Assembly: GCF_900636325.1 (NCBI RefSeq)
Contig: NZ_LR134263.1
Span: 2,108,001-2,172,000, forward strand
DNA length: 64,000 nt
Reading direction: 5' to 3'
From: Staphylococcus delphini
GTDB lineage: Bacteria; Bacillota; Bacilli; Staphylococcales; Staphylococcaceae
A model generated the notes under the pieces. That model saw only the letters and a program-made list of their open reading frames with translations, ran no database searches and was not told the DNA's origin. Shown here piece by piece: positions 7,055-16,206 of the stretch. The position numbers and the translations under genes are program-made. Position 1 is the first letter of the stretch. Every line of letters begins with the position of its first letter.

Positions 7055-8257
7055 TTATACGAACATCTTTTGTAAGAAGCCTTTCTTACGCTGTTTAAGT
7101 AAGTCAATTTTTTGACTATGTCGTTTAATTAACTGATCGATTTTGGTGAAATAACGACTTATCTTTTCTCTCTCACTTGCACTTGGTATAGATACTTCAA
7201 CATTTCTAACTTCGCTTCCTGAAATAGATTCAAATGTACTACCCTGAGATAACTTTTGCCATTTACTTTGAAGGTTAAAATATTCTAGATGGTAATAAAT
7301 AAACTTATCTCCTTCTATTGAGCAGACACCCCGGCCTATACATGCTTCAAATTGAGCTATCCCTACTTCTCCTACTGGCGCTCTTACAGTTAGCAATATA
7401 TCTCCGTCTTTCACTAATTTTGTAGTTTCTTTCGTATATATTCTAGGATAAATATTACCTTTATATAAATCTGCATTTCCTTGTACTAAAACAGGATAGC
7501 TATGATCATCTGTATAATTAATACTTTTGGGACTTTGCCCCATTGTCACTTTGTATACTTCCCCTAACTTATGCTCCTCCCACTCCGGATACTCTTCTCC
7601 ATTGTCATCTTTAAACCGAAGTTCTTGTGAGAAAATCTTTTGCATATAGCCTTTTTTCTGTTCTACCAACAAAGCTAATTTTTCTTCCTCTAACTCAATT
7701 TGACGGTCAAGTTTACTGAAGAACTCGCCAATTTTTTGTTGTTCATTTATTCCAGTAAATTTTAACTTCAATTTTTTTAATATTTCTTGGTTTACGTTAT
7801 ATCTAGTACTTCCACCAGAAGAGGCACTAATCATATTTCTGATTTTAGAAGTATTTAGCAGATTTTTAATAAACATTGGGTCATAGTTAGCTACTTTTTT
7901 TCCTCTAATAACAAATCCACCATAGAGAGCAAACGTATTATCTAAATAGACATTACTTGTTCCTACCTCTTCTCTTGTTTCTGAGCTCCTTAAAAATAAT
8001 AGATCACCATATTCCACCTTGTTCCGGTGTTCAACTTCTTTAGATACAGCTACTTTCCCAATTATTTCATTATAAGTTATATAATTTTTATTTAGAATAT
8101 CTAACACATTTATAAATTTACGTCCATGACCATATTGTTCTTTTTTAGCATTAATTCCATTACTAAAAGTACATAATTCTCCCAACTTCTTCTCTTCCCA
8201 CTCACTTTCAAACTCAGGAAATCGTAACTCTGGGACATTTCTCTTTAAATCAGTCAT
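7055..8257 (-). CDS. hsdS: Type I restriction-modification specificity subunit HsdS
   Basis: 400 residues with the duplicated layout of HsdS: two target-recognition domains, each beginning with a PEWEE..KLGE-type motif (about residues 18-28 and 224-234), separated and followed by long helical conserved regions (EQQKIGEFFSKLDRQIELEEEKL...QKKGYMQKIF at about 173-210, and REKISRYFTKIDQLIKRHSQ...RKKGFLQKMF at the C-terminus). HsdS reads the bipartite DNA target for HsdM and, where present, HsdR. It overlaps hsdM by 8 nt. It is more AT-rich than hsdM, as expected for target domains exchanged by recombination. The sequence specificity cannot be read from the protein alone. Confidence 0.93.
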   Translation of the reverse strand: MTDLKRNVPELRFPEFESEWEEKKLGELCTFSNGINAKKEQYGHGRKFINVLDILNKNYITYNEIIGKVAVSKEVEHRNKVEYGDLLFLRSSETREEVGTSNVYLDNTFALYGGFVIRGKKVANYDPMFIKNLLNTSKIRNMISASSGGSTRYNVNQEILKKLKLKFTGINEQQKIGEFFSKLDRQIELEEEKLALLVEQKKGYMQKIFSQELRFKDDNGEEYPEWEEHKLGEVYKVTMGQSPKSINYTDDHSYPVLVQGNADLYKGNIYPRIYTKETTKLVKDGDILLTVRAPVGEVGIAQFEACIGRGVCSIEGDKFIYYHLEYFNLQSKWQKLSQGSTFESISGSEVRNVEVSIPSASEREKISRYFTKIDQLIKRHSQKIDLLKQRKKGFLQKMFV

Positions 8258-9806
8258 GCTGCACCACTCCCAGTTCTTTCAAATAGTTGTTGATTTCTTC
8301 TTCAACTTGGGCGATGTCGTTGTCGATGCCGGCGAGGTCTTGTTGGACTTGGTCGAGGTCTATCGGTGCTTCCTCTTCAAACGTGTCAACGTATCTCGGA
8401 ATGTTGAGATTGTAATCATTCTCTTCTATTTCTTGTAATGTTGCGGCATAACTGTATTTATCAATGGTGTCTCTGTTTTTGTATGTGTTCATGATTTTTT
8501 CAACGTGTTCGTCTGTCAGGTGGTTTTGATTTTTACCTTTTTCGAATGCGTTGGAAGCATCAATAAATAACACGTCTTGGTCGGCTTTACGACATTTTTT
8601 GAAGACTAAAATACATGTCGGAATGCTTGTGCCGTAAAAAATGTTCGCCGGTAAGCCGATGACCGCATCTAAAGTGTTTTTCTCTTTAATGAGATATTTT
8701 CGAATAACACCTTCTGCGGCACCACGGAATAGGACGCCATGTGGTAATACGACTGCCATTGTGCCTTCATCATCTAAATAATGGACCATATGTTGAATAA
8801 AAGCAAAGTCGGCTTTCGATTTCGGTGCGAGTTTGCCGTAACCACTGAAACGATCGTCATCATTGAATTTACTGTCTGCGGACCATTTCGCACTGTACGG
8901 TGGATTGGCAACCACGGCGTCGAATTTCTCACCTAAAAAGGCTGGATTTTCCAACGTATCATCGTTTTGAATGTCGAAGTTTTCATAACGCACATTGTGT
9001 AACAACATGTTCATGCGTGCTAAGTTGTACGTCGTATTGTTACGTTCTTGCCCATAGTAACGGTACACTTTCGTTTCTTTACCAACACGCAACAATAATG
9101 AACCAGAGCCACATGTTGGGTCGTATACATTTCTCAATTTATCTTTTCCTAATGTGACGATTTGCGCTAAAATTTTCGACACTTGTTGCGGGGTATAGAA
9201 TTCGCCCGCTTTTTTACCTGCATTTGCCGCAAAACGTCCGATTAAAAATTCGTACGCATCCCCTAACATGTCAATTTCCATATCGCTATGAACAAATGGC
9301 AAGTCCGCTAAGTTCACCATCACTTTACTTAATAACGCTGTACGATCTTTCACTGTATTACCGAGACGTGTTGAACTTAAATCCATATCACTGAACAATC
9401 CGATAAAGTCTTCTTCACTGTCTTGACCGAGTGTCGACGTTTCAACTTTACGAATCGCTTGTGCTAAATGTTCGATATCGAAGCGTTGGTTTTCAATTTC
9501 TTTCACCATGGTGCTAAATAAATCTTGTGGCTCGATGTAGTAGCCCACTGTGTCTAACAATTCCGCTTTCAAATCTTCTTGGTATTCAGGGTCTGCCCAA
9601 GCTTCTTCATATGTTTGATCTTCGCCTGATAATGCATCCGCCACTTCTGCCTCTGCTTTTTCGGACAAGAAGCGATAAAAAATCAAACCTAAAATATAAT
9701 TACGGAACTCGCTCGCATCCATGTTCCCTCTTAAATCATTCGCAATAGACCACAATTTTTTATGTAATTCAGCTTGTTGTTGACGCTGTTTTTCTGTAAT
9801 TGACAT
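8250..9806 (-). CDS. hsdM: Type I restriction-modification DNA methyltransferase subunit HsdM
   Basis: A 518-residue N6-adenine methyltransferase closely resembling S. aureus HsdM (Sau1-type). An N-terminal HsdM helical domain is followed by the SAM-binding motif DPTCGSGSLLLRVG (about 235-248) and the catalytic NPPY motif (about residue 303). I chose ATG 9806 (MSITEKQRQQQ) because GGAGGAAGGACA precedes it and the family starts there; the frame is open 10 codons further upstream. The gene is followed at once by hsdS. No hsdR is in the window; in S. aureus hsdR is unlinked and serves several hsdMS loci, and the same is likely here. A TATAAT-type -10 lies near 9837-9845. Confidence 0.95.
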   Translation of the reverse strand: MSITEKQRQQQAELHKKLWSIANDLRGNMDASEFRNYILGLIFYRFLSEKAEAEVADALSGEDQTYEEAWADPEYQEDLKAELLDTVGYYIEPQDLFSTMVKEIENQRFDIEHLAQAIRKVETSTLGQDSEEDFIGLFSDMDLSSTRLGNTVKDRTALLSKVMVNLADLPFVHSDMEIDMLGDAYEFLIGRFAANAGKKAGEFYTPQQVSKILAQIVTLGKDKLRNVYDPTCGSGSLLLRVGKETKVYRYYGQERNNTTYNLARMNMLLHNVRYENFDIQNDDTLENPAFLGEKFDAVVANPPYSAKWSADSKFNDDDRFSGYGKLAPKSKADFAFIQHMVHYLDDEGTMAVVLPHGVLFRGAAEGVIRKYLIKEKNTLDAVIGLPANIFYGTSIPTCILVFKKCRKADQDVLFIDASNAFEKGKNQNHLTDEHVEKIMNTYKNRDTIDKYSYAATLQEIEENDYNLNIPRYVDTFEEEAPIDLDQVQQDLAGIDNDIAQVEEEINNYLKELGVVQHD

Positions 9807-10164
9807 TGTCCTTCCTCCATTTAACGCACTTATCATTTATTATAGTATATAATCCGTTAGCCGTGATACATTTGACGATTTTTCACACCAATAAAAATCC
9901 CCTTACTACTGCCATTAGTAAGGGGATTGGTGCATAAATGCAGATGTTTTTGTTACCTTTATTGTACCTTATAGTTTGACAGAAGGCAACAGGTGGCTGA
10001 ATAATTTTGTACATCACACGCACCTTAAAAATGACTGAGCTTAATTAACATAACACATTGATTCGTTAAAAAACTTTGGTCATCGTGCAGTCATGTCATA
10101 AATGAGACATAAATTTGAAATCATGAGGCATGATGTTCAATCACTTAAGCCTCATCACAGCGTC
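9807..10164. other. Intergenic region between hsdM and the YjcG-like gene
   Basis: It holds the hsdM promoter region (AT-rich, with a TATAAT box near the gene) and the terminator at 9896-9928. The remainder shows no convincing gene or repeat. Confidence 0.5.
9896..9928 (-). terminator. Intrinsic terminator downstream of the YjcG-like gene
   Basis: AATCCCCTTACTA and TAGTAAGGGGATT form a near-perfect stem followed on the minus strand by TTTTTATT, ending leftward transcription before hsdM. Confidence 0.8.
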
Positions 10165-10671
10165 TTATAATGAAAAAGTAGCGATTTCTTCCCATTCTTT
10201 TACATCTTCTTTAAAACGCATTAATGATAATGTATCAATCGTTTCCTTATGATCAATGCCTGCTAAATGCACTTGACCATAAATATCTTCAAACTCTTGG
10301 CTTGTTAAACCTTGTGCAATCGTAAAGTGTGGTACAAATGCGTGTTCTGATTTACCGTAAAAATCTTCGCCATCAAAGCGGTTGAATAAATCTTCTAATG
10401 CTGCATTTTTCTCAACTTTAAAATAAATAACGTTTGTAATAGGTGCAAAGTTTGATGCTTTTGATACGTAAACCTCTGCTTGTTGTGCCCCTTCTAAACG
10501 CTTTTCTATTTCAGCTTTAACTTGATCAAGGTCTTTTTCATCAATTTCAAAATTACTTTTAATCGTAATATGAGGTTGAATCATTGTGTAGTGCTTATCA
10601 TAACGTTTACGATAAGCGTTGACCTCGCTTTGGAAATCTTTTGACGGAATTAACGCTAATCCTAAAATCAT
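10165..10671 (-). CDS. 2H phosphoesterase-superfamily protein, YjcG-like
   Basis: 168 residues with two HxT catalytic motifs, PHITI (His34) and PHFTI (His115), placed as in 2'-5' RNA ligase-like 2H phosphoesterases. The family cleaves cyclic phosphodiester bonds in RNA or nucleotides; the substrate of the Firmicutes YjcG group is not established to my knowledge. The ribosome site before ATG 10671 is AAAGGAGGAATTCAA. The gene lies 47 nt downstream of an esterase gene on the same strand, as in other staphylococci, and probably shares its transcript. Confidence 0.85.
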   Translation of the reverse strand: MILGLALIPSKDFQSEVNAYRKRYDKHYTMIQPHITIKSNFEIDEKDLDQVKAEIEKRLEGAQQAEVYVSKASNFAPITNVIYFKVEKNAALEDLFNRFDGEDFYGKSEHAFVPHFTIAQGLTSQEFEDIYGQVHLAGIDHKETIDTLSLMRFKEDVKEWEEIATFSL

Positions 10672-10718
10672 TTGAATTCCTCCTTTGTATTCGCTTACTT
10701 TTATTATAGCAAATTTTC

Positions 10719-11459
10719 TTATAACGAGTTACCTAAAAAGTATGTTAACATTTTTGGCAATGCTTTCTGCCAAGTTTTCCAATTGTGTCCACCCTGTAAT
10801 TCTTCGTAGTAAAAGGTCATTTGTTTCGATTCAAATAAATCTTTCAATGTACGATTGGGTGTTAAGAAATCGGCACGTTCACCACTTGTCGGCAATTTGA
10901 AATCAATCTCTTCTTCACCTACTGCATGCCAAATGTTTAATTCAGATTTAAACTGACAACGTTCGAATATCATTTTCACAATGTCATCATAATGTGGACT
11001 TAATAAGCCGACTTGACTCATGACACGTGGATAAGATAGTGCAGTTAACAGTGCAATACTCCCGGCCAAACTATCACCTAGTAAAATTCTTGCGTGACCG
11101 ACCTTATATGTCGCAAAATTTCGATCAATCCAAGGAAAGATTTCATTGGCAACCGCTTGAACCGTTTGTGCAGCCTTTTCCCCTTCTGGATGGAACTCCA
11201 TTCGACGCATCTTCACATCTTGATAATGCAGTCCGACGATGATGGCCCGTTCGACTTCCCCATTTTTTCTTAATTTTTCATATACACGATGAAGTTGACC
11301 ATAACTTAGAAAGTCACGACCATCAAAACAAAAAATTACTTTCGATTTATATAAATCAGAATAATCTTTCGGCAAATAGACTGATAATGTAATTTCTCGC
11401 TCTAAGTAGTCGCTTTGTAGATGTGTGACCGTTACTTCACCTGGATTAAATGTAGTCAT
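10719..11459 (-). CDS. Alpha/beta-hydrolase esterase, YjcH/Fes-like
   Basis: 246 residues. The nucleophile motif GDSLAG places Ser130 and the C-terminal GGHNW supplies the catalytic His at about 225. The fold is that of the putative-esterase family (enterochelin esterase and esterase D relatives). It is paired with the 2H phosphoesterase gene downstream. No signal peptide is visible, so it is cytoplasmic. The natural substrate is unknown. Confidence 0.85.
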   Translation of the reverse strand: MTTFNPGEVTVTHLQSDYLEREITLSVYLPKDYSDLYKSKVIFCFDGRDFLSYGQLHRVYEKLRKNGEVERAIIVGLHYQDVKMRRMEFHPEGEKAAQTVQAVANEIFPWIDRNFATYKVGHARILLGDSLAGSIALLTALSYPRVMSQVGLLSPHYDDIVKMIFERCQFKSELNIWHAVGEEEIDFKLPTSGERADFLTPNRTLKDLFESKQMTFYYEELQGGHNWKTWQKALPKMLTYFLGNSL

Positions 11460-11462
11460 AAA

Positions 11463-11506
11463 AAGCGCCTCCTCATACGAATTAATCTCATTGTATCAGG
11501 AGACGC
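11463..11506. terminator. Hairpin upstream of the esterase gene
   Basis: GCGCCTCCTCATACGA pairs imperfectly with a TTGTATCAGGAGACGCG segment. It lies just before the esterase start and after the symporter gene, so it may end the symporter transcript or lie in the esterase leader. No long T-run is seen. Confidence 0.4.
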
Positions 11507-11561
11507 GTGTTGTGTTCATCTATAAAGCTTGATTTGACGCTTTTTTGTCTAATTTGTGACG

Positions 11562-13139
11562 TTACGGTTGAATATCTTCTTCTTTCAAACGTTTTGGATA
11601 ATCTTCTAACCAGAACGTAGCAGTTGGAATCTCTTTAGGATCTGGACGGTAAATCGCGGTTTTACCTGTCCCTTTTTCTTTCTTCTGACGTTCAAAGTCT
11701 TTTAATGCATGCATGGCAGGTTTGTGTAAAATCCAAATTGCGATGATGTTTAACCACGCCATCAACCCTACACCTAAATCCCCCATAGCCCATGCGATAT
11801 CCGCCGTTTTTACCGCACCGTATGCAGTCGCTGCGATTAAGACGAGACGTGTCACATTACGCCATAAGTGTGTTTGATTTTTAGCAATTCGGTTCGTTAA
11901 GAAACTCACATTTGTTTCTGCAATATAGTAGTACGCTAAAATTGTTGTAAAAGCAAAGAAGAATAACGCAATCGCAATAAAGTATGAACCAAATCCTGAG
12001 AAAGCTGGATCAAAATGGTAGCTTGAACCTTGTAATGCCTTATCAATCCCTGCTTGTGCGTACATCGCTGTGCCTGAATAATCTTTCGTGCCATCTGCGT
12101 TTTGGACAAAAATTTCTCCATTTTTCAATAAACCAGGCATACCATTCGCACCAACAGTACCATCTGTCGTATTGTATGTACCAGAAATTAAAATAATGAG
12201 TGCTGTTGCTGTACAAACGAATAATGTATCCACGTAAACTGAAAACGCTTGAACGAGACCTTGTTTCGCAGGATGTGACACTTCTGCTGCTGCCGCTGCG
12301 TGAGGGCCTGTACCTTGACCTGCTTCGTTTGAATATAGACCACGTTTTACACCAATCTCAATCATTGCACCGATAATACCACCGAATGCCGCTTCCATAC
12401 CAAACGCTGATTTGAAGATAAGCGCAAATAATGCTGGCACTTCTTGAATATTAAGTACGATAATGACAATCGCCATTAAAATATAAATAATCGCCATAAA
12501 CGGAACAACTGCCGTCGCTACTTTCGCAATCCATTTTACGCCACCAAAAATAATGAGCGCTAAAACGACTACAAGCACGACTGCTATCACCCACGCAGGA
12601 ATACCGAACGCATTATGCATTGAACTTGCAATCGCATTCGACTGAACACCTGGCAACAATAGACCCACTGAAATAATCGTCACAATCGCGAAGACTAAAC
12701 CGTAAACTTTCCCAAATTTACCTTTAATCCCTTTTTCAATATAGTACGCTGGACCACCACGGTATTCACCGTCTTCTTCTTGCTTATAAATTTGACCTAA
12801 TGCTGACTCGATAAATGCTGTCCCTGCGCCTAAAAATGCAGTAGCCCACATCCAAAAAACTGCACCAGGACCCCCGATGAAAATCGCAGTAGACACCCCA
12901 ACGATATTCCCTGTACCTACACGACCTGCTAATGATAGCGCAATAGCCTGAAAACTAGAAATCCCAGTTGGTGACTTTTCGCCTTGAAACATGAGACGAA
13001 TCATTTCTTTAAAGTGACGGACCTGTAAAAATCGACTCATTAAACTAAATGCGACTCCCGTTAGTAAAAGACCATACACTAATGGCTTACTCCAAACAAT
13101 ATCGTTGAGCCATCCCACAATCGTTTCTAACATAAGCAT
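11562..13139 (-). CDS. Sodium:alanine symporter family protein (AlsT/DagA type)
   Basis: About 525 residues with roughly 10-11 membrane helices and the AGCS family signature GRVGTGNIVGVSTAIF (about residues 71-86), followed by GGPGAVFWMWATAFLGAGTAF. The family takes up alanine or glycine with Na+. A long hydrophilic insert between helices (TYNTTDGTVGANGMPG and beyond, about residues 325-385) and a polar tail PKRLKEEDIQP are visible. Two ATGs (13139 and 13133) lie behind AAGGGGGA, and the second has better spacing. It stands alone, divergent from the AI-2E-family gene. Confidence 0.92.
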   Translation of the reverse strand: MLMLETIVGWLNDIVWSKPLVYGLLLTGVAFSLMSRFLQVRHFKEMIRLMFQGEKSPTGISSFQAIALSLAGRVGTGNIVGVSTAIFIGGPGAVFWMWATAFLGAGTAFIESALGQIYKQEEDGEYRGGPAYYIEKGIKGKFGKVYGLVFAIVTIISVGLLLPGVQSNAIASSMHNAFGIPAWVIAVVLVVVLALIIFGGVKWIAKVATAVVPFMAIIYILMAIVIIVLNIQEVPALFALIFKSAFGMEAAFGGIIGAMIEIGVKRGLYSNEAGQGTGPHAAAAAEVSHPAKQGLVQAFSVYVDTLFVCTATALIILISGTYNTTDGTVGANGMPGLLKNGEIFVQNADGTKDYSGTAMYAQAGIDKALQGSSYHFDPAFSGFGSYFIAIALFFFAFTTILAYYYIAETNVSFLTNRIAKNQTHLWRNVTRLVLIAATAYGAVKTADIAWAMGDLGVGLMAWLNIIAIWILHKPAMHALKDFERQKKEKGTGKTAIYRPDPKEIPTATFWLEDYPKRLKEEDIQP

Positions 13140-13351
13140 TCCCCCTTCTTCCTATATGTCCATTTTCAAAAATTTTCTGATAAATCTGATATAAGTATAC
13201 ACAGTTAAAAAATTCCGCGCAACTCTTTTTTAATGACAATACACCACGCGAAAATGAAAATGATTCGAATATGGATTAAATTTTTTCTTTTAACGTGATT
13301 CCGATTGGGATATACTGTAATCAGTGTTCTTATAGAAGGAGGAAACAATGC

Positions 13352-14449
13352 ATGACAAATAAAGTGTGGTTCCGAACGGGTGTAGCCCTACTACTTTTAT
13401 TTTTAATCATCAAATTATTTTTAGATGTTAACCACATATTTATGCCAATCATTATTATCATTCAATCTATTATATTACCTTTATTGCTGAGTGGTTTTTT
13501 ATTTTACATCTGTTTGCCATTCCAAAAAATGCTCGAGAAGCGTCATCTGCCGAGATGGGCAAGTATTACGATTATCTTACTTGCATTAACAGCAATGATG
13601 GCGGCAGTTATTGGTGTGATTGGACCGGTTATTGCCACGCAAATCGAGAATTTAATCCATCAAATTCCATTTATTCAACGTGAAACTGAACGTTTAATTA
13701 ATTTTGCACTCGATCAACGCGATCGCTTACCTGATCAAGTGACAGAAAAAATTAACGACATCGTGTCTTATTTAAGTCAGATGGCTTCAGACCTGTTGTC
13801 TAACTCGCTTAACATTATTTCAAGTATTGTGTCGACATTGTTCTTATTGATTTTAGTACCATTCTTCTTGATTTACATGTTAAAAGACCACGAACGTTTT
13901 ATTCCAGCTGTCGCAAATATTTTTAATGGCGAACGTAAAATTTTCATCGTTAACTTATTAAAAGATTTAAACCAAACGCTGATGTCATACATTCAAGGTC
14001 AAGTGACAGTGAGTTTAATTCTTGGGGCTATTTTATATATTGGTTATTCGATTATCGGGTTAGAGTACACAATGCTCTTAGTCATGTTTGCGATTGTAGC
14101 GAATATGATTCCGTTTTTAGGTCCTTGGATGGCGTTCTTACCAGCCGGTATTTTAGGCTTAATTCAAAGTCCAACCACGTTCATTTGGGTCTGTGTCATT
14201 ACTTTGATTGCGCAACAACTAGAAGGTAACGTCATTACACCTAACGTCATGGGTAAATCACTAAACATTCACCCACTCACGATTATCATTGTGATTTTAG
14301 CTTCAGGTAGTTTAGGTGGCTTTACACTGATTTTAGTCGCAGTACCCCTTTATGCTGTACTTAAAACTATCGTACGTAATGTGTTCAAGTACCGTCATCA
14401 AATTATGCATAAAGCCCACAGTGACGTCGATGATAAAGGAATGCTTTAA
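13352..14449 (+). CDS. AI-2E/PerM-family transporter
   Basis: About 365 residues with eight membrane helices and the family's large central extramembrane domain (about residues 70-150). The conserved C-terminal block NMIPFLGPW, AQQLEGNVITPNVMGKSLNIHPL and FTLILVAVPLYAVLKT is present. The start is ATG 13352 (MTNKVWFRTG), as it has GGAGGAAACAATGC upstream and matches the family N-terminus; the frame is open further upstream without support. Members are named after TqsA, but many have Na+/H+ antiport or unknown roles. A terminator follows at 14459. Confidence 0.9.
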   Translation: MTNKVWFRTGVALLLLFLIIKLFLDVNHIFMPIIIIIQSIILPLLLSGFLFYICLPFQKMLEKRHLPRWASITIILLALTAMMAAVIGVIGPVIATQIENLIHQIPFIQRETERLINFALDQRDRLPDQVTEKINDIVSYLSQMASDLLSNSLNIISSIVSTLFLLILVPFFLIYMLKDHERFIPAVANIFNGERKIFIVNLLKDLNQTLMSYIQGQVTVSLILGAILYIGYSIIGLEYTMLLVMFAIVANMIPFLGPWMAFLPAGILGLIQSPTTFIWVCVITLIAQQLEGNVITPNVMGKSLNIHPLTIIIVILASGSLGGFTLILVAVPLYAVLKTIVRNVFKYRHQIMHKAHSDVDDKGML

Positions 14450-14458
14450 TGGATAAAC

Positions 14459-14497
14459 AAACATGCTGACTTCAACTTTGGGGTGAGCATGTTTTTT
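14459..14497 (+). terminator. Terminator of the AI-2E-family gene
   Basis: AAACATGCT and AGCATGTTTTTT flank an 18-nt loop, ending in a T-run immediately after the gene. Confidence 0.8.
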
Positions 14498-14670
14498 ATT
14501 TATAGTGATAAAATTAACTTTAACATCGACGGATCATTCAAAATTTTTATATTATTATAAGATTTGAAGTTTTGTCTATCTTAGGTCTCACCCTTATTTG
14601 GCGAAAAAAACATATGAACAAATACATTAGACAAAAATCCCTGTATGTGCTATTTTGTAAGTATAAAACG

Positions 14671-15106
14671 GAGCTGGGACATTAAGATTCCTCAGCTCCT
14701 TTACTATATTTTGTTGTGTATACCAAGTGATAAGGCTTGAAAAAATTAAGCCTCAAGCCATACATAGATTGCATATTCATTAATGACTTTAAAACGGTCG
14801 GAAAATGAGCGTGAATGGGATAAAAATTGATGCTATTGTTTTCTTGATTTCATAAACTTGCCTTCAGTTCTGTGTATTTGATATAAGATTGCTCAGAAGG
14901 CTGAGACTCCTGAGGGATCAGCTGGTCCGGAAAATCCACTAACGCTTCAACAAATGTAACAGTTTAATCAAGCGTTAGTTAGTTGAAGGGCCAGCCCCTA
15001 GGAACGCGAAGCCATGAAGGCAATCTAAAGCCACAAATCATAGGGAGGCAAGTTTAACAAAAATATTGCATCAATAGCATCAAAAATTTTTATGTCCCAT
15101 CCCCTC
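14671..15106. repeat. Dispersed intergenic repeat, copy A, with inner ~140-bp palindrome (14887-15026)
   Basis: The outer ends are GGAGCTGGGACATTAAG...CTCAGCTCCTTTACT and TTTTTATGTCCCATCCCCTC. The inner palindrome has arms AGATTGC...GACTCCTGAGGGATC and CCCCTAGGAACGCGAAG...GCAATCT, with a nested stem ACTAACGCTTCAAC/ATCAAGCGTTAGTTAG at its apex. Related copies lie at 30848, 31842, 45936 and 53520. Compared with copy E (45936) the core is inverted relative to the outer ends. Confidence 0.75.
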
Positions 15107-15147
15107 AGTGAGACCGTTAAAAAGACGGTGGCAATAGTTTAGTTATT

Positions 15148-15194
15148 AAAAAATAACCATCACACTTCCCAAAAGTTAGAGATGGTTATTTTTT
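15148..15194. terminator. Bidirectional hairpin between repeat A and fabI
   Basis: AAAAAATAACCATC and GATGGTTATTTTTT form a perfect 14-bp stem around a loop of about 19 nt, with A/T tracts on both sides. Confidence 0.75.
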
Positions 15195-15241
15195 GAATGT
15201 TTGTAGTGACTAGGATTAATAGGTCTGCAAGTCTAAGCATC

Positions 15242-15283
15242 AAAAAAAGACACCCTTTCCAAATAGGTGGGTGTCTTTTTTAT
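15242..15283 (-). terminator. fabI terminator
   Basis: AAAAAAGACACCC and GGGTGTCTTTTTT form the stem a few bases after the fabI stop codon, and the A-tract reads as a T-run on the minus strand. Confidence 0.85.
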
Positions 15284-15289
15284 TATATT

Positions 15290-16060
15290 TTATCGAATCG
15301 CGTGATAACCTGCGTCAACATGAATATTTTCCCCTGTTACGCCAGAAGAAAAATCACTTAATAAGTACGCAGCTGTTTTCCCGACTTCTTCTTGATCGAC
15401 ATTACGTCTTAAAGGCGCGCGTTCTTCAATTTCTTTTAAGATGCTTGTGAAGCCTCCAACGCCTCGTGCACTTAATGTACGGATGGGGCCTGCAGAAATC
15501 GAATTCACACGAATGTTATCTTGACCTAAGTCTGCTGCTAAATATTTCACAGATGCTTCAAGACTTGCTTTTGCAACACCCATTACATTGTAGTTCGGTA
15601 CTGCAAATTCGCCGCCAATGTATGATGATGTCACGATACTACCCGCTTCATTCATAATTTTACGTGCTTCACGTGCGACAATCGTTAACGAATACGCACT
15701 GATGTCATGTGCAAGTAAGAAACCGTCACGTGATGTATCTGAGAAACGACCTCTTAATTCTTCTACACGTGCAAACGCGATAGAATGGAATACACCATCA
15801 ATCTTGCCAACTTCTTGACCAATTTTTTCGAAGCCATTGACAACCTCTTCATCACTTTGTACATCGATTTGATACACATGCTTTTCAGATTGATTCAGTT
15901 GATCGATCAACTTATCTAATTCATTAAAACTTCTCTCTTTTCTGTATGTAAACACTAATTTTGCGCCTAATTGGTCTAATACTTTTGCTACACCGAAACC
16001 AATACTACGCTTGTTTGCGATCCCCATAATTACAAAAGTTTTACCTTCAAGATTCATCAC
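15290..16060 (-). CDS. fabI: Enoyl-[acyl-carrier-protein] reductase (NADPH), FabI
   Basis: A 256-residue SDR enzyme catalysing the last step of each fatty-acid elongation cycle. Visible features: the cofactor-binding N-terminus VIMGIANKRSIGFGVAKVL, RKERS (NADPH preference in staphylococcal FabI), SIAFA, and the catalytic region where Tyr and Lys of YNVMGVAKASLEASVKYLA correspond to the Y-x6-K motif. The usual Y of the YLGG region is present in SSYIGGEFAVPNYN. I chose GTG 16060, which gives the family length of 256 residues with GGAG nine bases upstream; ATG 16057 is one codon later. A FapR-like operator lies about 45 nt upstream. The gene is monocistronic with its own terminator. FabI is the triclosan target. 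Confidence 0.95.
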   Translation of the reverse strand: MMNLEGKTFVIMGIANKRSIGFGVAKVLDQLGAKLVFTYRKERSFNELDKLIDQLNQSEKHVYQIDVQSDEEVVNGFEKIGQEVGKIDGVFHSIAFARVEELRGRFSDTSRDGFLLAHDISAYSLTIVAREARKIMNEAGSIVTSSYIGGEFAVPNYNVMGVAKASLEASVKYLAADLGQDNIRVNSISAGPIRTLSARGVGGFTSILKEIEERAPLRRNVDQEEVGKTAAYLLSDFSSGVTGENIHVDAGYHAIR

Positions 16061-16103
16061 TGTAGATTGCTCCTTTACGTTTAATAACATGATTATTTTA
16101 ATT

Positions 16104-16120
16104 TTAACATCTGGTACTAA
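16104..16120 (-). promoter_or_regulatory. Candidate FapR operator upstream of fabI
   Basis: On the minus strand TTAGTACCAGATGTTAA matches the 17-nt FapR consensus (TTAGTACCTGATACTAA, as I recall it from Bacillus) in 14 positions. FapR represses fatty-acid genes until malonyl-CoA rises. Location and spacing suit repression of fabI. Confidence 0.6.
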
Positions 16121-16206
16121 ATTTTGAAAAGTATTTCCCTTTTGAAGAAAGCGACACAGCCTTGAAATAGTTAACGTCCATATTTCAAAACTGTGTCTAA
16201 GTTCAG

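Larger units (their letters stand above)
14450..15289. other. Intergenic region with two or three terminators and a large dispersed repeat
   Basis: It contains the terminator of the AI-2E-family gene, repeat element A (14671-15106), a second hairpin (15148-15194) and the fabI terminator (15242-15283). No protein-coding gene is supported. Confidence 0.7.

Noticed and set aside
13251..13275. Fur-box-like sequence before the AI-2E-family gene (TGAAAATGATTCGAA)
   Set aside because: Only about 11 of 14 symmetric positions match and the gene has no iron link; could be chance in AT-rich DNA.
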